A stretch of DNA of 64,000 nucleotides from Deltaproteobacteria bacterium (GCA_020060215.1 JAGVAP010000034.1:1-64000), one strand, 5' to 3'. Shown: positions 8,112 to 16,827, counted from the first letter of the stretch. Notes: generated from the letters alone by a model not told the origin. Numbers and translations: made by a program.

Positions 8112-8606
8112 ATGAAAAAGAGGGTTGTATTGGAAGGGCTCGACCACACCGGCATGCTGCCCTGCTTCAGGCGGCTCGTTTTGGAGACGGGGATCCGGGA
8201 GCAGGAGAACCTTGTGTTTGCAGGGTGCGAGGGCCCCTGCTATTCTATGGCGACATTCTTCTCTTTCGGGGTCAGGGACCTGGGCCTTCGGCTCTATTTC
8301 GCCCCGGATGCGAGGATGGACCGGCTTCGAAGGCTGGAGCATGTCGGGCCCTTGGGCATGGTCGCGACGGAGAGGGAGAATCCGGTCAAATGCAGCGTCC
8401 TTGTCCTCATGTCGGGGCTGGTTCATCTGCCTTTGGACAACACCCTGAAGTTCGTCCGGGAGGCGCTGGGGGAGGGTGGAATCATTGTCGGGGAGACCGT
8501 GGTCGCCGGCCTGTTTGAGGAAAAGAACTGGCACAGCCGGATTCCGTTCCGTTATATTTTGGAGTTCTCCATGAGAAATCCGACGGTCTATCTGGTGGAA
8601 GAATGA
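8112..8606 (+). CDS. Small protein of unknown function (possibly DUF2124-like)
   Basis: 164 residues from ATG 8112, which follows GGGGAGGGGA; an in-frame extension to 7965 has no ribosome site and is left out. No signal peptide or membrane segment. The central stretch VFAGCEGPCYSMATFFSFGVRDL (residues about 37-59) followed by YFAPDARMD recalls the archaeal DUF2124 pattern, but this is from memory and weak. Another readable motif is LVLMSGLVHLP. The gene is followed 153 nt later by a DUF362 iron-sulfur protein on the same strand. No function is claimed; redox or methanogen-like C1 metabolism would be speculation. Confidence 0.7.
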   Translation: MKKRVVLEGLDHTGMLPCFRRLVLETGIREQENLVFAGCEGPCYSMATFFSFGVRDLGLRLYFAPDARMDRLRRLEHVGPLGMVATERENPVKCSVLVLMSGLVHLPLDNTLKFVREALGEGGIIVGETVVAGLFEEKNWHSRIPFRYILEFSMRNPTVYLVEE

Positions 8607-8759
8607 TGATCGGGGAAGCTCCCTCCACAAGGTGTAGCCAGGGCGGGCGGCGGGTCTCCCCAGTCGATTCCACGCAACTCTCTCGATGGAAACCACCGAG
8701 AGAAGCGGGGGCAGTGTGCTCATCGTTCAGCGTCCAGGGTTCAGAAAAGGGGTGCAGAG

Positions 8760-9827
8760 ATGTTCAAGGTGATGATCCATCCCGCTACCTATGAGAGCGT
8801 TGGGCAGGCCGTCGATCGGGTCTTCGAAACATTTCCCGTGAACCTCAAGGGCAGGAAGGTCCTCGTGAAGCCGAATGTGCTGCGTGCATCGGAGGCGAAG
8901 GAGGGCATCGTCACCAATCCGGCCGTGCTGCGCGCCGTCGTGGAGAAGGTGGAGAGCATGGACCCGGGATCCCTGATGGTGGGGGACAACCCGGGGCTCC
9001 TGAGTTACGGCGCGAACGAGGAGAGCTTCCGGAGGACGGGGCTGATGGAGGCTGCCAAGGGGCACTATGTGAACCTCGGGAACGAATCGGAGAGGCGCGA
9101 TTTCAACCCCGATTTCCTGCCTCAGGTGAGCGTCTCACGGCTTGTACTGGAGGCCGATGTCGTCATCAGCCTCCCCAAGTTCAAGACCCACGGGCTTACC
9201 GTCGTGACCGGGGCGATCAAGAACAGCTACGGCTTCCTGCCCGGCGCACAGAAGGCCATGCTGCACAGGGCGGCGGGGAGTCCGGAGCGTTTCCAGGAGA
9301 TGGTGGTGGATGTCTTCCGGATCAGGGTTCCCGACCTCTTCATCGTCGATGCGGTGGTCGGCATGGAGGGAAACGGTCCGACTTCCCCGGACCTCAGGGA
9401 CATCGGGCTGATCCTCGCCTCGGACAACGGCGTTGCCATGGATGGGGTGATCGCGACCATGATGGGCCTTCCGCCGGAGAGGCTTCGTTTCCTGCAAAAG
9501 GCGAAAGAGCTGGGACTCGGGGACTACGACCTCGCGGAGATCGAGGTCATCGGGGAGCTCAGAAGGATCCCCGACTTCAGGCTCCCGCCCCTCGGCGGGG
9601 AGGTCGTTACCCGGAACGAGACCGTCCAGGCCGCCATCTTACAGAAGATCCAGCTGCGGCCGAAGGCGAATCCGGATCTCTGTACCGGGTGCGGGACCTG
9701 CGTCGACCAGTGTCCGGTGTCGGCCCTCTCCATGCAGGACGGCACGCCGGTGGCGGACGGCTCCGCCTGCATCGTCTGCTTCTGCTGCCAGGAAGTGTGC
9801 CCGGAAAAGGCGATCACCCTCGGCTGA
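8760..9827 (+). CDS. DUF362 domain protein with C-terminal 2[4Fe-4S] ferredoxin domain
   Basis: 355 residues. Residues 1-290 are a DUF362 domain (VLVKPNVLRAS, MVGDNPG, SLPKFKTHGLTVVTGAIKNSYG, and VGMEGNGPTSPDL are its usual landmarks). The C-terminal 60 residues hold two ferredoxin clusters: C-x2-C-x2-C-x3-C-P at about residue 308 and C-x2-C-x2-C-x3-C-P at about 337; the second reads CIVCFCCQEVCP. Cytoplasmic, no signal. Such fusions are common in strict anaerobes and are thought to be electron carriers or maturation factors; the exact role is unknown. ATG 8760 is preceded by AAAAGGGG. Confidence 0.88.
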   Translation: MFKVMIHPATYESVGQAVDRVFETFPVNLKGRKVLVKPNVLRASEAKEGIVTNPAVLRAVVEKVESMDPGSLMVGDNPGLLSYGANEESFRRTGLMEAAKGHYVNLGNESERRDFNPDFLPQVSVSRLVLEADVVISLPKFKTHGLTVVTGAIKNSYGFLPGAQKAMLHRAAGSPERFQEMVVDVFRIRVPDLFIVDAVVGMEGNGPTSPDLRDIGLILASDNGVAMDGVIATMMGLPPERLRFLQKAKELGLGDYDLAEIEVIGELRRIPDFRLPPLGGEVVTRNETVQAAILQKIQLRPKANPDLCTGCGTCVDQCPVSALSMQDGTPVADGSACIVCFCCQEVCPEKAITLG

Positions 9828-9870
9828 CTTGCACAGCAGAGCAGTGTCCAGCGTTCAGAGTTCGGCTTCG

Positions 9871-9891
9871 GCCGCCTGCCGCAGAGGCGGC
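9871..9891 (+). terminator. Weak hairpin after the DUF362 gene
   Basis: Stem GCCGCCT (9871-9877) / AGGCGGC (9885-9891), 7-nt loop, followed by GGTTCTCTT. The T-tract is poor, so this is a possible, not a convincing, terminator. Confidence 0.3.
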
Positions 9892-9900
9892 GGTTCTCTT

Positions 9901-9972
9901 CTGTAGGAGCAAGCTCCTGCTTGCGATCTTTTCGGGGTCGAATGAACCGCAAGCAGGAGCTTGCTCCTACAG
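9901..9972. repeat. REP-like paired inverted repeat (BIME-like)
   Basis: Two identical 25-nt units, 9901-9925 and 9948-9972, face each other across a 22-nt spacer. Each unit begins CTGTAGGAGC and is itself partly palindromic (GGAGCAAGCTCC core, then TGCTTGCG). A degenerate relative of the pair occurs at 28204-28277. The design matches repetitive extragenic palindromes that are copied by RAYT-type transposases; no such transposase is in the window. Confidence 0.75.
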
Positions 9973-10149
9973 GTGATGAGGTTGCCTGTGAAAGATGTGT
10001 TCGCACCACGAGGTATGTCCGGCTTGGAAGCCCAAGGATGAACAGGCAGGGGGCATTTTCACTCGAGACGGGATAAACCGAGAGGGCTTTCCTGAACCCC
10101 GGAAGCTTTCTTAGCGTGAACCACCCTCAAGAGAGGTACAGGACAGAGC

Positions 10150-11931
10150 ATGAAGAGATATAGTCTGCTCACCATGGAATCCGTTCAGAAGACCCGGGAG
10201 TTGATGGATGTGGTCCTGGGGAAGGCGAAGGCGGACATGGCCGTGGTCAATGGGACCATCCTCAACGTCTATACGGGCGAGTGGATCGGGGATCAGGTCG
10301 TCCTCACCAAGGGGGAGTGGATCGCCTATGTGGGGCCCCCCCTCCCGGCAGCCATGGGACCCGGGACGAAGGTGGTGGATGCGGACGGGAAGGCGGTCAT
10401 CCCTGGGCTGATCGACGGGCATACCCACTTGTCGGACTGCCTTTACAGCCCCGGGGAGTTCCTGCGCAAGGCCATGGTAGGGGGCACGACCACGATCATC
10501 ACGGAGGTGATCGAGCCCTTCTTCATTCGAGGCACGGACGGAATCGTCGAATTCCTGGACGCCTTCAAGGATCAGCCCGTCAAGGTCTTTGGAACCGTTC
10601 CGCCTCTCCCCTCCACCAGCCGCCGGCACCACGGCATGCCCATGGAGGCACTCGAAGCCCTTCTTGCCAGGTCCGACGTCCTTGGCCTGGGAGAGGCCTA
10701 CTGGCAGGCTGTGCTGCAGGATCCCGACTTGTTCCTCCCCCTTTTCCGGAAAACGAACCTCTCCGGAAGGAGGATCGAGGGCCATTCGGCCGGCGCCAAA
10801 GGGCGGACCCTCTCCGCCTATGCGATATCCGGGGTATCCTCCTGCCACGAGTCCCTTACGACCGCAGACGTGATGGAGCGGCTGAGACTCGGTCTCCATG
10901 TCATGATCCGGGAAGGGAGCATCAGGAGCGATCTGAGGGCCGTCACGGACCTTTGCGACACAGGGATCGACTACCACCGGCTGATCCTGGTCACCGACGG
11001 TGTGAGGCCGTTGGACCTGCGCGAGAAGGGGTACATGGAGCACGTGGTCCAGAAGACGGTGGACGAGGGACTGGACCCGGTCACGGCCGTCCGGATGGCC
11101 ACGATCAACGTGGCCGACTACTTCGGACTGGACGGCATCGTTGGGTCCATTGCGCCGGGCCGGCAGGCGGATCTCCTCATCCTGCCGGAGAAGTCGCGGA
11201 TCGCGCCTGAAACCGTCATCAGCAGAGGCCGAATCATCGCGGCAAACGGCAGGATCCTGGTGCCGCCGAGAGACCATGCCTTTCCCTCCGCGGCCCTGGA
11301 CACCGTCCTCCTTCCCAGGCCTTCCGCGCCTGAGGATTTCGCCATCCCGGTTCCGGACGGGAGGACCGAGGTCCAGGTCCGGGTCATTGACCAGGTGACG
11401 GAGCTGGTCACGCGGGAGGCCGTCCTGCCCGTCCATGCCGAGGGCGGTGTTATCCACAGCGATCCCGGACGCGATCTCCTGAAGGTGGCCGCCGTGGAGA
11501 GGCGGTTCGGGGACGGCAAGGTATTTGTCGGGCTCGTCCGGGGATTCGGTCTGAGGACCGGCGCCATTGGATGCAGCGTCGCCTGGGACACGTCGGACAT
11601 CGTTGTCATCGGGGAGAACGACCGGGATATGGCGAAGGTCGTGAACAGGATCCGTGAACTCCGAGGCGGCCTGGTCCTATGTGCAGGCGGAAGCGTGGTC
11701 TCCGAGATCCCCCTGCCCGTCTTCGGGCTCATGAGCGAGCTGCCGCTTGACGATCTTGCAGGGAGGATCAGGGGTCTGTCACAAAAGGCCGGTTCGCTGG
11801 GATTCTCTTTCGAAGACCCCCACAAGACACTGGTCCCCCTGACCGGCGCTGCGATCCCGTTCATCCGTCTCTCCGAGGAGGGGTTGTTTGACATCCGGAG
11901 GGGAGAGAGGGTGCCCTTCTTCGTGGATTGA
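10150..11931 (+). CDS. ade: Adenine deaminase family protein (divergent)
   Basis: 593-residue amidohydrolase with the two-domain layout of adenine deaminase (adenine to hypoxanthine plus ammonia): N-terminal beta-sandwich, TIM barrel with GLIDGHTH near residue 91, GRRIEGHSAG, ISGVSSCHES, LGLHVMIREGS, TDGVRPLDL, RMATINVADYFGL, and the C-terminal Ade domain (VIGENDRDM, CAGGSVVSEIPLP). Several normally fixed positions differ from typical Ade as I know it: HxHIESS is HTHLSD, SSDHE is SSCHE, and TDDR is TDGV. The scaffold and probable metal ligands remain, so it may be a deaminase of altered specificity. No operon partner is evident. Start ATG 10150 follows GAGAGGTACAGGACAGAGC. Confidence 0.85.
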   Translation: MKRYSLLTMESVQKTRELMDVVLGKAKADMAVVNGTILNVYTGEWIGDQVVLTKGEWIAYVGPPLPAAMGPGTKVVDADGKAVIPGLIDGHTHLSDCLYSPGEFLRKAMVGGTTTIITEVIEPFFIRGTDGIVEFLDAFKDQPVKVFGTVPPLPSTSRRHHGMPMEALEALLARSDVLGLGEAYWQAVLQDPDLFLPLFRKTNLSGRRIEGHSAGAKGRTLSAYAISGVSSCHESLTTADVMERLRLGLHVMIREGSIRSDLRAVTDLCDTGIDYHRLILVTDGVRPLDLREKGYMEHVVQKTVDEGLDPVTAVRMATINVADYFGLDGIVGSIAPGRQADLLILPEKSRIAPETVISRGRIIAANGRILVPPRDHAFPSAALDTVLLPRPSAPEDFAIPVPDGRTEVQVRVIDQVTELVTREAVLPVHAEGGVIHSDPGRDLLKVAAVERRFGDGKVFVGLVRGFGLRTGAIGCSVAWDTSDIVVIGENDRDMAKVVNRIRELRGGLVLCAGGSVVSEIPLPVFGLMSELPLDDLAGRIRGLSQKAGSLGFSFEDPHKTLVPLTGAAIPFIRLSEEGLFDIRRGERVPFFVD

Positions 11932-12710
11932 GTCGAGGCTGCGTGATTTCTCGCTCGGGCTCAGAACCCTGGATGCCCTGCACCCGGCGATGGCTGCGGC
12001 GCAAGATCTTGAGATGGTTATGGCGGACGGACAAACGGCGCGCTCCGGCCGGAGGATTGGTCTGGTCGTGAAGCTCATAGAGGAGGCTGTAGAGGCCGCC
12101 CAGAGCGGAACCCAACAGAAACCCTGCAAAGCATCTCAGCATTGTTTGCGCCTGAGCGGGTGCCGGCACCACCCCGCAGTCCTGCCCGCTCTACCCTGCC
12201 GGCGTTATTCAAAGCGAGCGGAACTCGCCTGGCCGTTCCGGCCTTCGTCTCTGCCATACCAGTCCAGTAGGATCTCGTGACTGCTCTTCACATCCACGAA
12301 CAGACGTATCTTCGAATCGAAAGGACTGTATTGTTTCTGCGCAGCGGAGGATCGCAGCCGACCGCCCACGGAAGGAAAAACAGGTTTCTATGATACAAGT
12401 TCTCTTCTGGTTTTCCTGTATGTCCAACGCGTAGGAGCGGGTACCACAACCGCACTGCTTCAGGGGGAAGGATTTCACTCCTCCCTTAGGGCCGGAGGGA
12501 GCTTTCATCTGTCATCGCTCAGCGATCAGCTTGATCACCAGGTCCTTGGCTGAGCGCTGATCGCGCGAATCCGGCAGAGGTCACTACCGATGAGGACGGG
12601 CGTAAGGGGAAGTCCGGGGGCTCGAGAAGTTGCTAAACCACATCGACTTGAGTACTATCTCCTTCCAGTTTGCCTGGGACAGAATTCGAGAACTGCAGGA
12701 GTCACGCGCT
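11932..12710. other. Intergenic region without a supported gene
   Basis: About 780 nt between ade and the AOR gene. Open frames exist on both strands but lack ribosome sites and recognisable sequence. It contains repeated GCTCAGCGATCAG / GAGCGCTGATCGC wording around 12520-12570, a pattern that recurs in fragments near 52250 and 56375. I see nothing else in it. Confidence 0.5.
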
Positions 12711-14543
12711 ATGCTTCATGGATATGCAGGGAGGATCGGCTGGATCGATCTGGGCGAAGGCACGGTCAAGATCGATCGGCTCGAAGAGGAGATCGCGAGG
12801 AAGTACCTCGGAGGGAAGGGGCTGGGGGCCTATCTGCTCTATACCCATCTCGCGCCTGGAACAGACCCCCTGGACCCATCCAACGTAATGATATTCCTCA
12901 ACGGCCCCCTCACGGGGACGCATTTTCCGGCCGTATCGCGATCGGGGGTCGTCACCAAATCCCCCCAGACCGGGGCCTTTCTGGATTCCTATTCCGGGGG
13001 GTCCTTCGGAAGCCGGCTGAAATGGGCAGGATTCGACGGGCTGGTGATTCGTGGGAAGGCAAGGAGCCCTTCTTACCTGCTCGTGGAGGACGGAAGCGTC
13101 TCTATCCGTGATGCCGGGGACCTCTGGGGGCTCACCACCTCCGGGACCGAGGAAAGGCTTAGGCGGGCGCACTCCTCCGGCGGGAGGATGAGCGTGGCAT
13201 CCATCGGGCCTGCAGGAGAGAACCTGGTCCGGTTTGCCAACATCATCAATGAAAGGCGGGCCCACGGCAGGGGCGGGGCCGGGGCGGTGATGGGATCGAA
13301 GAATCTGAAGGCTATCGCCGTGAGGGGGGGCGGCAAGCCTCGGCTCGCCGATGAGGAGGGGTTCAATGACGTCGTCCGCCGCTGCCGCGAGAAGCTGGCG
13401 GCCCACCCCATGACCGGGAAGGGGGGATTGTTTCCCAGAATGGGCACCATGATGACGGTGGATGTGACCCAGAAGACGGGCACCCTCCCCACCCGGAACT
13501 GGCAGGAGAACGTATTCGCCGATGCGGAAAAGATCAACGGGGAGGCCTTTCTCGATTATGCCGTCCGGCCCAGGTCCTGCTTCAGCTGTCCCATCGGGTG
13601 CAGCCGCGATACGAAGGCGACGGTCGGCCAGGCGGAATATGTGACCGAAGGTCCGGATTATGAGACGATCTATGCCTTCGGCTCCAATTGCGGCATCAGC
13701 GACCCTGGTGCGATCATTGCGGCCGACAGGCTTTGCGACGACCTCGGTCTGGACACCATCTCCTGCGGTGCGGCGGTCGGATTCGCCATGGAATGTGCCG
13801 AAAAAGGGCTCCTCCCCAGGGAATACGCCGGTATCGACCCGCGATTCGGCGATTCAGGGCTGCTGCCGGAGATCATACGATCCATTGCGGAGAGGACGGG
13901 GATCGGTGAACTGCTCTCCGAGGGTGTGAAAAGGGCGTCGGAGAGGATGGCGGGGTCCGGTCCTTATGCAATGCATGTAAAGGGGCTGGAGCTTCCCGGG
14001 TATGACCCGAGGGGGATGAAGGGGCAAGGCCTCACCTATGCCGTATCCGACCGCGGAGGCTGCCATGTGCGGGCCAACACCCTCCGCACCGAGCTCCTGG
14101 GTATCCCCAAACCCGTAGACCGCTTCACGTACGAAGGCAAGGCGCAGATGGCGAGGACGCTCCAGATGAACATCGCCGCATACGACAGCATCATTTCGTG
14201 CCTGTTCGGCTCTTTCGCCGTTACACTGGAGGATTACGCCGGGGCGATCTCCGCGGCAACCGGCTGGAATATGACCCCGGAAGAGCTCCTGAAGGTTGCG
14301 GAGAGGGCATGGAACCTCTCCAGACTGTTCAACTGCAGGGAGGGGTTCGGGAGAAAGGACGACACGCTGCCGGAAAGGCTCTTTGTGCAGCCGTCGACGG
14401 CAGGCCCTTCCAGTGGACAGGTGGTGGACCGTCCGTCCTTTGAGAAGATGCTGGACGAATACTACGAGTCCATGGGGTGGAACAAGGAAACCGGCGTTCC
14501 CACGGAAGCGAAACTGATCGAGCTCGGCCTATGGAGACCATGA
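12711..14543 (+). CDS. Aldehyde:ferredoxin oxidoreductase family protein (tungsten/molybdenum)
   Basis: 610-residue AOR-family enzyme that oxidises an aldehyde to the acid, or the reverse, with ferredoxin, using a bis-pyranopterin W/Mo site. It starts MLHGYAGRIGWIDL and has the family N-terminal fold (GGKGLGAYLLY, NVMIFLNGPLTGT). The cluster-binding CFSCPIGC lies near residue 285 with its distant partner cysteine in FNCREGF about 260 residues on. Other AOR landmarks are GPDYETIYAFGSNC and KGLELPGYDPRG. I chose ATG 12711 because AGGAG sits 9 nt before it; an in-frame upstream extension to 12630 has no ribosome site. A MoaD-like gene overlaps its 3' end by 13 nt. Substrate unknown. Confidence 0.95.
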   Translation: MLHGYAGRIGWIDLGEGTVKIDRLEEEIARKYLGGKGLGAYLLYTHLAPGTDPLDPSNVMIFLNGPLTGTHFPAVSRSGVVTKSPQTGAFLDSYSGGSFGSRLKWAGFDGLVIRGKARSPSYLLVEDGSVSIRDAGDLWGLTTSGTEERLRRAHSSGGRMSVASIGPAGENLVRFANIINERRAHGRGGAGAVMGSKNLKAIAVRGGGKPRLADEEGFNDVVRRCREKLAAHPMTGKGGLFPRMGTMMTVDVTQKTGTLPTRNWQENVFADAEKINGEAFLDYAVRPRSCFSCPIGCSRDTKATVGQAEYVTEGPDYETIYAFGSNCGISDPGAIIAADRLCDDLGLDTISCGAAVGFAMECAEKGLLPREYAGIDPRFGDSGLLPEIIRSIAERTGIGELLSEGVKRASERMAGSGPYAMHVKGLELPGYDPRGMKGQGLTYAVSDRGGCHVRANTLRTELLGIPKPVDRFTYEGKAQMARTLQMNIAAYDSIISCLFGSFAVTLEDYAGAISAATGWNMTPEELLKVAERAWNLSRLFNCREGFGRKDDTLPERLFVQPSTAGPSSGQVVDRPSFEKMLDEYYESMGWNKETGVPTEAKLIELGLWRP

Positions 14544-14827
14544 CCGTCAGGGTGCACTCGATCCTTGAAATCAAGCGGGTCATCGGAAGAGGGGAGATCG
14601 ACCTTCCCATACCCGCGCGATTTGGGGTGCGGGATCTGGTGGACTGGATGGTGGACAGGTGGGGGAATGCATTGAGCTCCCGCCTGATCGAACCGGGAAG
14701 CGGCCGCCTCCACCCGTCGATCCGCGTGATGGTCAACGGAAGGGACATCGCCTTTCTCCAGGGTGAGGACACTCCGCTGAGGGAGGGGGACGAGATCCTG
14801 TTCCTGGAGCCCGTGGCCGGAGGATGA
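14531..14827 (+). CDS. MoaD/ThiS-family small sulfur-carrier protein
   Basis: 98-residue ubiquitin-fold protein ending in the obligatory Gly-Gly (PVAGG) that is adenylated and thiocarboxylated for dithiolene formation in molybdopterin. Other typical words are IRVMVNGRDI, LREGDEILFLEPVAGG. It overlaps the AOR gene by 13 nt, so it is translationally coupled; AOR genes in anaerobes often carry a dedicated MoaD-like partner for the tungsten or molybdenum cofactor. ATG 14540 is an alternative start. Confidence 0.9.
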   Translation: METMTVRVHSILEIKRVIGRGEIDLPIPARFGVRDLVDWMVDRWGNALSSRLIEPGSGRLHPSIRVMVNGRDIAFLQGEDTPLREGDEILFLEPVAGG

Positions 14828-14860
14828 GCACAAAGGGGACGCGGGAGAAGTCCCTGTCCT

Positions 14861-14891
14861 TATCGTTCCACGCCGGAGCATGGGAACGATA
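14861..14891 (+). other. Hairpin downstream of moaD-like gene
   Basis: TATCGTTCC (14861-14869) / GGAACGATA (14883-14891), 13-nt loop, no T-tract. It may be a weak terminator or an operator; position after the AOR-moaD pair favours a 3'-end structure. Confidence 0.3.
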
Positions 14892-15017
14892 GGACTGGGA
14901 GCGTGCTTCCTCCCGCCTCGGTCGTGGAATCGACTCGCCGGTGATCCGCATCTTTTCTACATACCGTCCGCCTTCTGAATACGAGTGACCCGTATCCTCA
15001 ATAATCACCGAAGCGTA

Positions 15018-15045
15018 TTGGCTCTCTTCAGGGTTGGGGTATGTT
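15018..15045 (+). promoter_or_regulatory. Candidate promoter of the pmp3-like gene
   Basis: TTGGCT (15018-15023) and TATGTT (15040-15045), 16-nt spacer. It would start RNA about 17 nt before the ATG at 15069, just ahead of the AAGGAG ribosome site. Confidence 0.35.
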
Positions 15046-15068
15046 CGATTGAGCAAGGAGAGAGCGAT

Positions 15069-15227
15069 ATGGATATCATCCGCATCATATTGGCCATCAT
15101 CCTGCCGCCGCTTGGGGTCTTTCTGCAGGTGGGGTTTGGGTTCCATTTCTGGCTGAACATCCTGCTCACGATACTCGGGTACCTGCCGGGGATCATCCAT
15201 GCGATCTGGGTGATTGTGCGGAAATGA
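15069..15227 (+). CDS. YqaE/Pmp3-family small membrane protein
   Basis: 52 residues, two membrane segments: MDIIRIILAIILPPLGVF and a second one around LNILLTILGYLPGIIHAIWVI. This is the complete Pmp3/YqaE (UPF0057) pattern, a proteolipid linked to membrane potential and salt or cold stress. ATG 15069 is preceded by AAGGAG; a 28-codon in-frame extension upstream is not supported. Its stop overlaps the start of the DUF4112 gene (ATGA-type coupling, 4 nt). Confidence 0.93.
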   Translation: MDIIRIILAIILPPLGVFLQVGFGFHFWLNILLTILGYLPGIIHAIWVIVRK

Positions 15228-15592
15228 CCGGGGCGCGGTCGAAAAAACACGAAGAGGAGATCGAACGAGTTCGTCGTCTCGCCACCTATCTCGATGATTG
15301 GATCAAGGTGCCCGGAACCCGGTGGAGAGTAGGACTTGACAGTATCATCGGCCTGGTCCCGGGGCTGGGGGATGCCGTTACCCTGGGTGCTTCCCTATAC
15401 ATCATCCGCAAGGCATACCTGTGGGGGACTCCCTCGGGCCTCATGGGGAGGATGATCGGGAATCTCGCCGTGGATCTTGTGATCGGTGCGATCCCGCTGC
15501 TGGGAGACATCTTCGATGCGGGGTGGAAGGCCAATCGGCGAAACGTGAAGCTCCTGCTGCGTCACATGGATGCCCGCTCCCGGGAATCATGA
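15224..15592 (+). CDS. DUF4112 domain-containing protein
   Basis: 122 residues. Recognised by the words LDDWIKVPGTRWRVGLDSIIGLVPGLGD near residue 24 and AIPLLGDIFDAGWKANRRN near residue 90, which define DUF4112. Two hydrophobic stretches suggest membrane association. The start overlaps the end of the Pmp3 gene by 4 nt, so the two are translated as a pair. Biochemical function is not known. Confidence 0.9.
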   Translation: MTGARSKKHEEEIERVRRLATYLDDWIKVPGTRWRVGLDSIIGLVPGLGDAVTLGASLYIIRKAYLWGTPSGLMGRMIGNLAVDLVIGAIPLLGDIFDAGWKANRRNVKLLLRHMDARSRES

Positions 15593-15630
15593 AGTTCGAA
15601 TGAACCGACAACCTACCCTGAAACCGGGCA

Positions 15631-15640
15631 CCCCCCCCCC
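15631..15640. repeat. Homopolymeric tract of ten C
   Basis: Ten consecutive C in the intergenic region 183 nt before galT. A tract of this length is slippage-prone. A second ten-C run is at 26402-26411. Position outside coding DNA and far from a promoter core leaves phase variation speculative. Confidence 0.6.
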
Positions 15641-15822
15641 AGAGGCTCGGTGCTCCTTGAATGGACCAACTCGTTTGTCCTGACCCGCGGACCAAAACGG
15701 GAAAGCGGGGCTTGTCCGTACCACCGGTGCGAACCGGCACAACAGCATCGACGTCCTGATCTGCAGGCCGGGAAAAACTTTACAGCGGCAGGAGGAGTGT
15801 CTATCGTCTCTCCGGAGACCAC

Positions 15823-16815
15823 ATGAACGAGATCAGGCAGAACAAGGCCACCGGGCAGTGGGTGATCTTTGCCACATCGCGCGGAAAGCGGCCGAGCGAT
15901 CTGGAGAGCGCAGCGAGGGAGAAGAAGGATCCGCCCGCGCGGGACGATGGTTGCCCTTTCTGTCCCGGAAATGAAAAAATGCTTCCTTCCGTGATCATGG
16001 AGATCGGTGCTCCGACCCGTCACGGCTGGCAGACCCGGGTCGTCCCGAACAAGTTTCCGGCCCTGACCCCGGAGGCGGACACCCGGAGATATGATCGAGG
16101 CATCTATCTGGCCATGCCCGCCTTTGGACGGCATGAGGTCATTATCGAAAGCCCTCTTCACAATGAACAGATCGCAGGCATGGGCCCCGAGGCCGTCGAT
16201 ATCCTGATCGAGACCTACCACCGGCGGTACACCGATCTCGTCCAGGAGCACAGGAACATGGTGGTGCTCATCTTCCGAAATCACGGTCTGAGGGCGGGGA
16301 CCTCCCTCCTACACCCTCACTCCCAGGTCATCGTGACCGGGCTGGTCCCGAGCTACCTGCGCTGGAAGGAGGACGAAGCCCGCAGGTATTTCGACCGTTG
16401 GGGGAGGTGTGTCTACTGCGATATCCTCGATTTCGAGTTGAGGGACCGCCACCGGCTTGTCCTGGAGAATGGATCGTTTGCGGCCTTTGTACCCTATGCG
16501 GCGGAGGTTCCCTTCGAGGCCTGGATTGTGCCCAAGCAGCACCAGGCGAGCTTCGGCTCTCTCTCCGACCCGTTGAAAGGGGATCTCTCCGAAGCGCTGC
16601 GGCTCGTCCTCTCGATGCTTCGCGAGAAGGCGGGAGACCCGGATTACAACTACATCATCAATACCTCCCCCCATTATGAGTCCAAGGAGCCCCAGCTGCA
16701 CTGGTTTGTCCAGATCCGGCCTCGTCTGACCACCAGGGCCGGCTTCGAGATCGGCTCCGGAATCAGCATCAACCCGACCCTGCCGGAAGAGAACGCTGCA
16801 GTTCTAAGATCGTGA
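15823..16815 (+). CDS. galT: Galactose-1-phosphate uridylyltransferase family protein
   Basis: 330-residue HIT-superfamily nucleotidyltransferase that exchanges UMP (or another NMP) between hexose phosphates. The zinc pair CPFC lies at about residue 44, the catalytic segment is LLHPHSQVIVTG near residue 165 (His-Pro-His kept; Gln follows Ser rather than the Gly of E. coli GalT), and CVYCDIL supplies a second Cys pair near residue 194. HPHSQ is common in archaeal-type and GalT-like enzymes, so the sugar need not be galactose. The gene is 12 nt before a trehalose-synthase-type glycosyltransferase; an attractive inference is that the pair interconverts a sugar phosphate and NDP-sugar for disaccharide synthesis. 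Confidence 0.9.
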   Translation: MNEIRQNKATGQWVIFATSRGKRPSDLESAAREKKDPPARDDGCPFCPGNEKMLPSVIMEIGAPTRHGWQTRVVPNKFPALTPEADTRRYDRGIYLAMPAFGRHEVIIESPLHNEQIAGMGPEAVDILIETYHRRYTDLVQEHRNMVVLIFRNHGLRAGTSLLHPHSQVIVTGLVPSYLRWKEDEARRYFDRWGRCVYCDILDFELRDRHRLVLENGSFAAFVPYAAEVPFEAWIVPKQHQASFGSLSDPLKGDLSEALRLVLSMLREKAGDPDYNYIINTSPHYESKEPQLHWFVQIRPRLTTRAGFEIGSGISINPTLPEENAAVLRS

Positions 16816-16827
16816 AGGAGTTCCATC

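Noticed and set aside
11861..12172. Minus-strand frame with a hydrophobic start (MLRCFAGFLLGSALGG)
   Set aside because: No ribosome site, the rest is Arg/Pro-rich and it runs into the ade gene.
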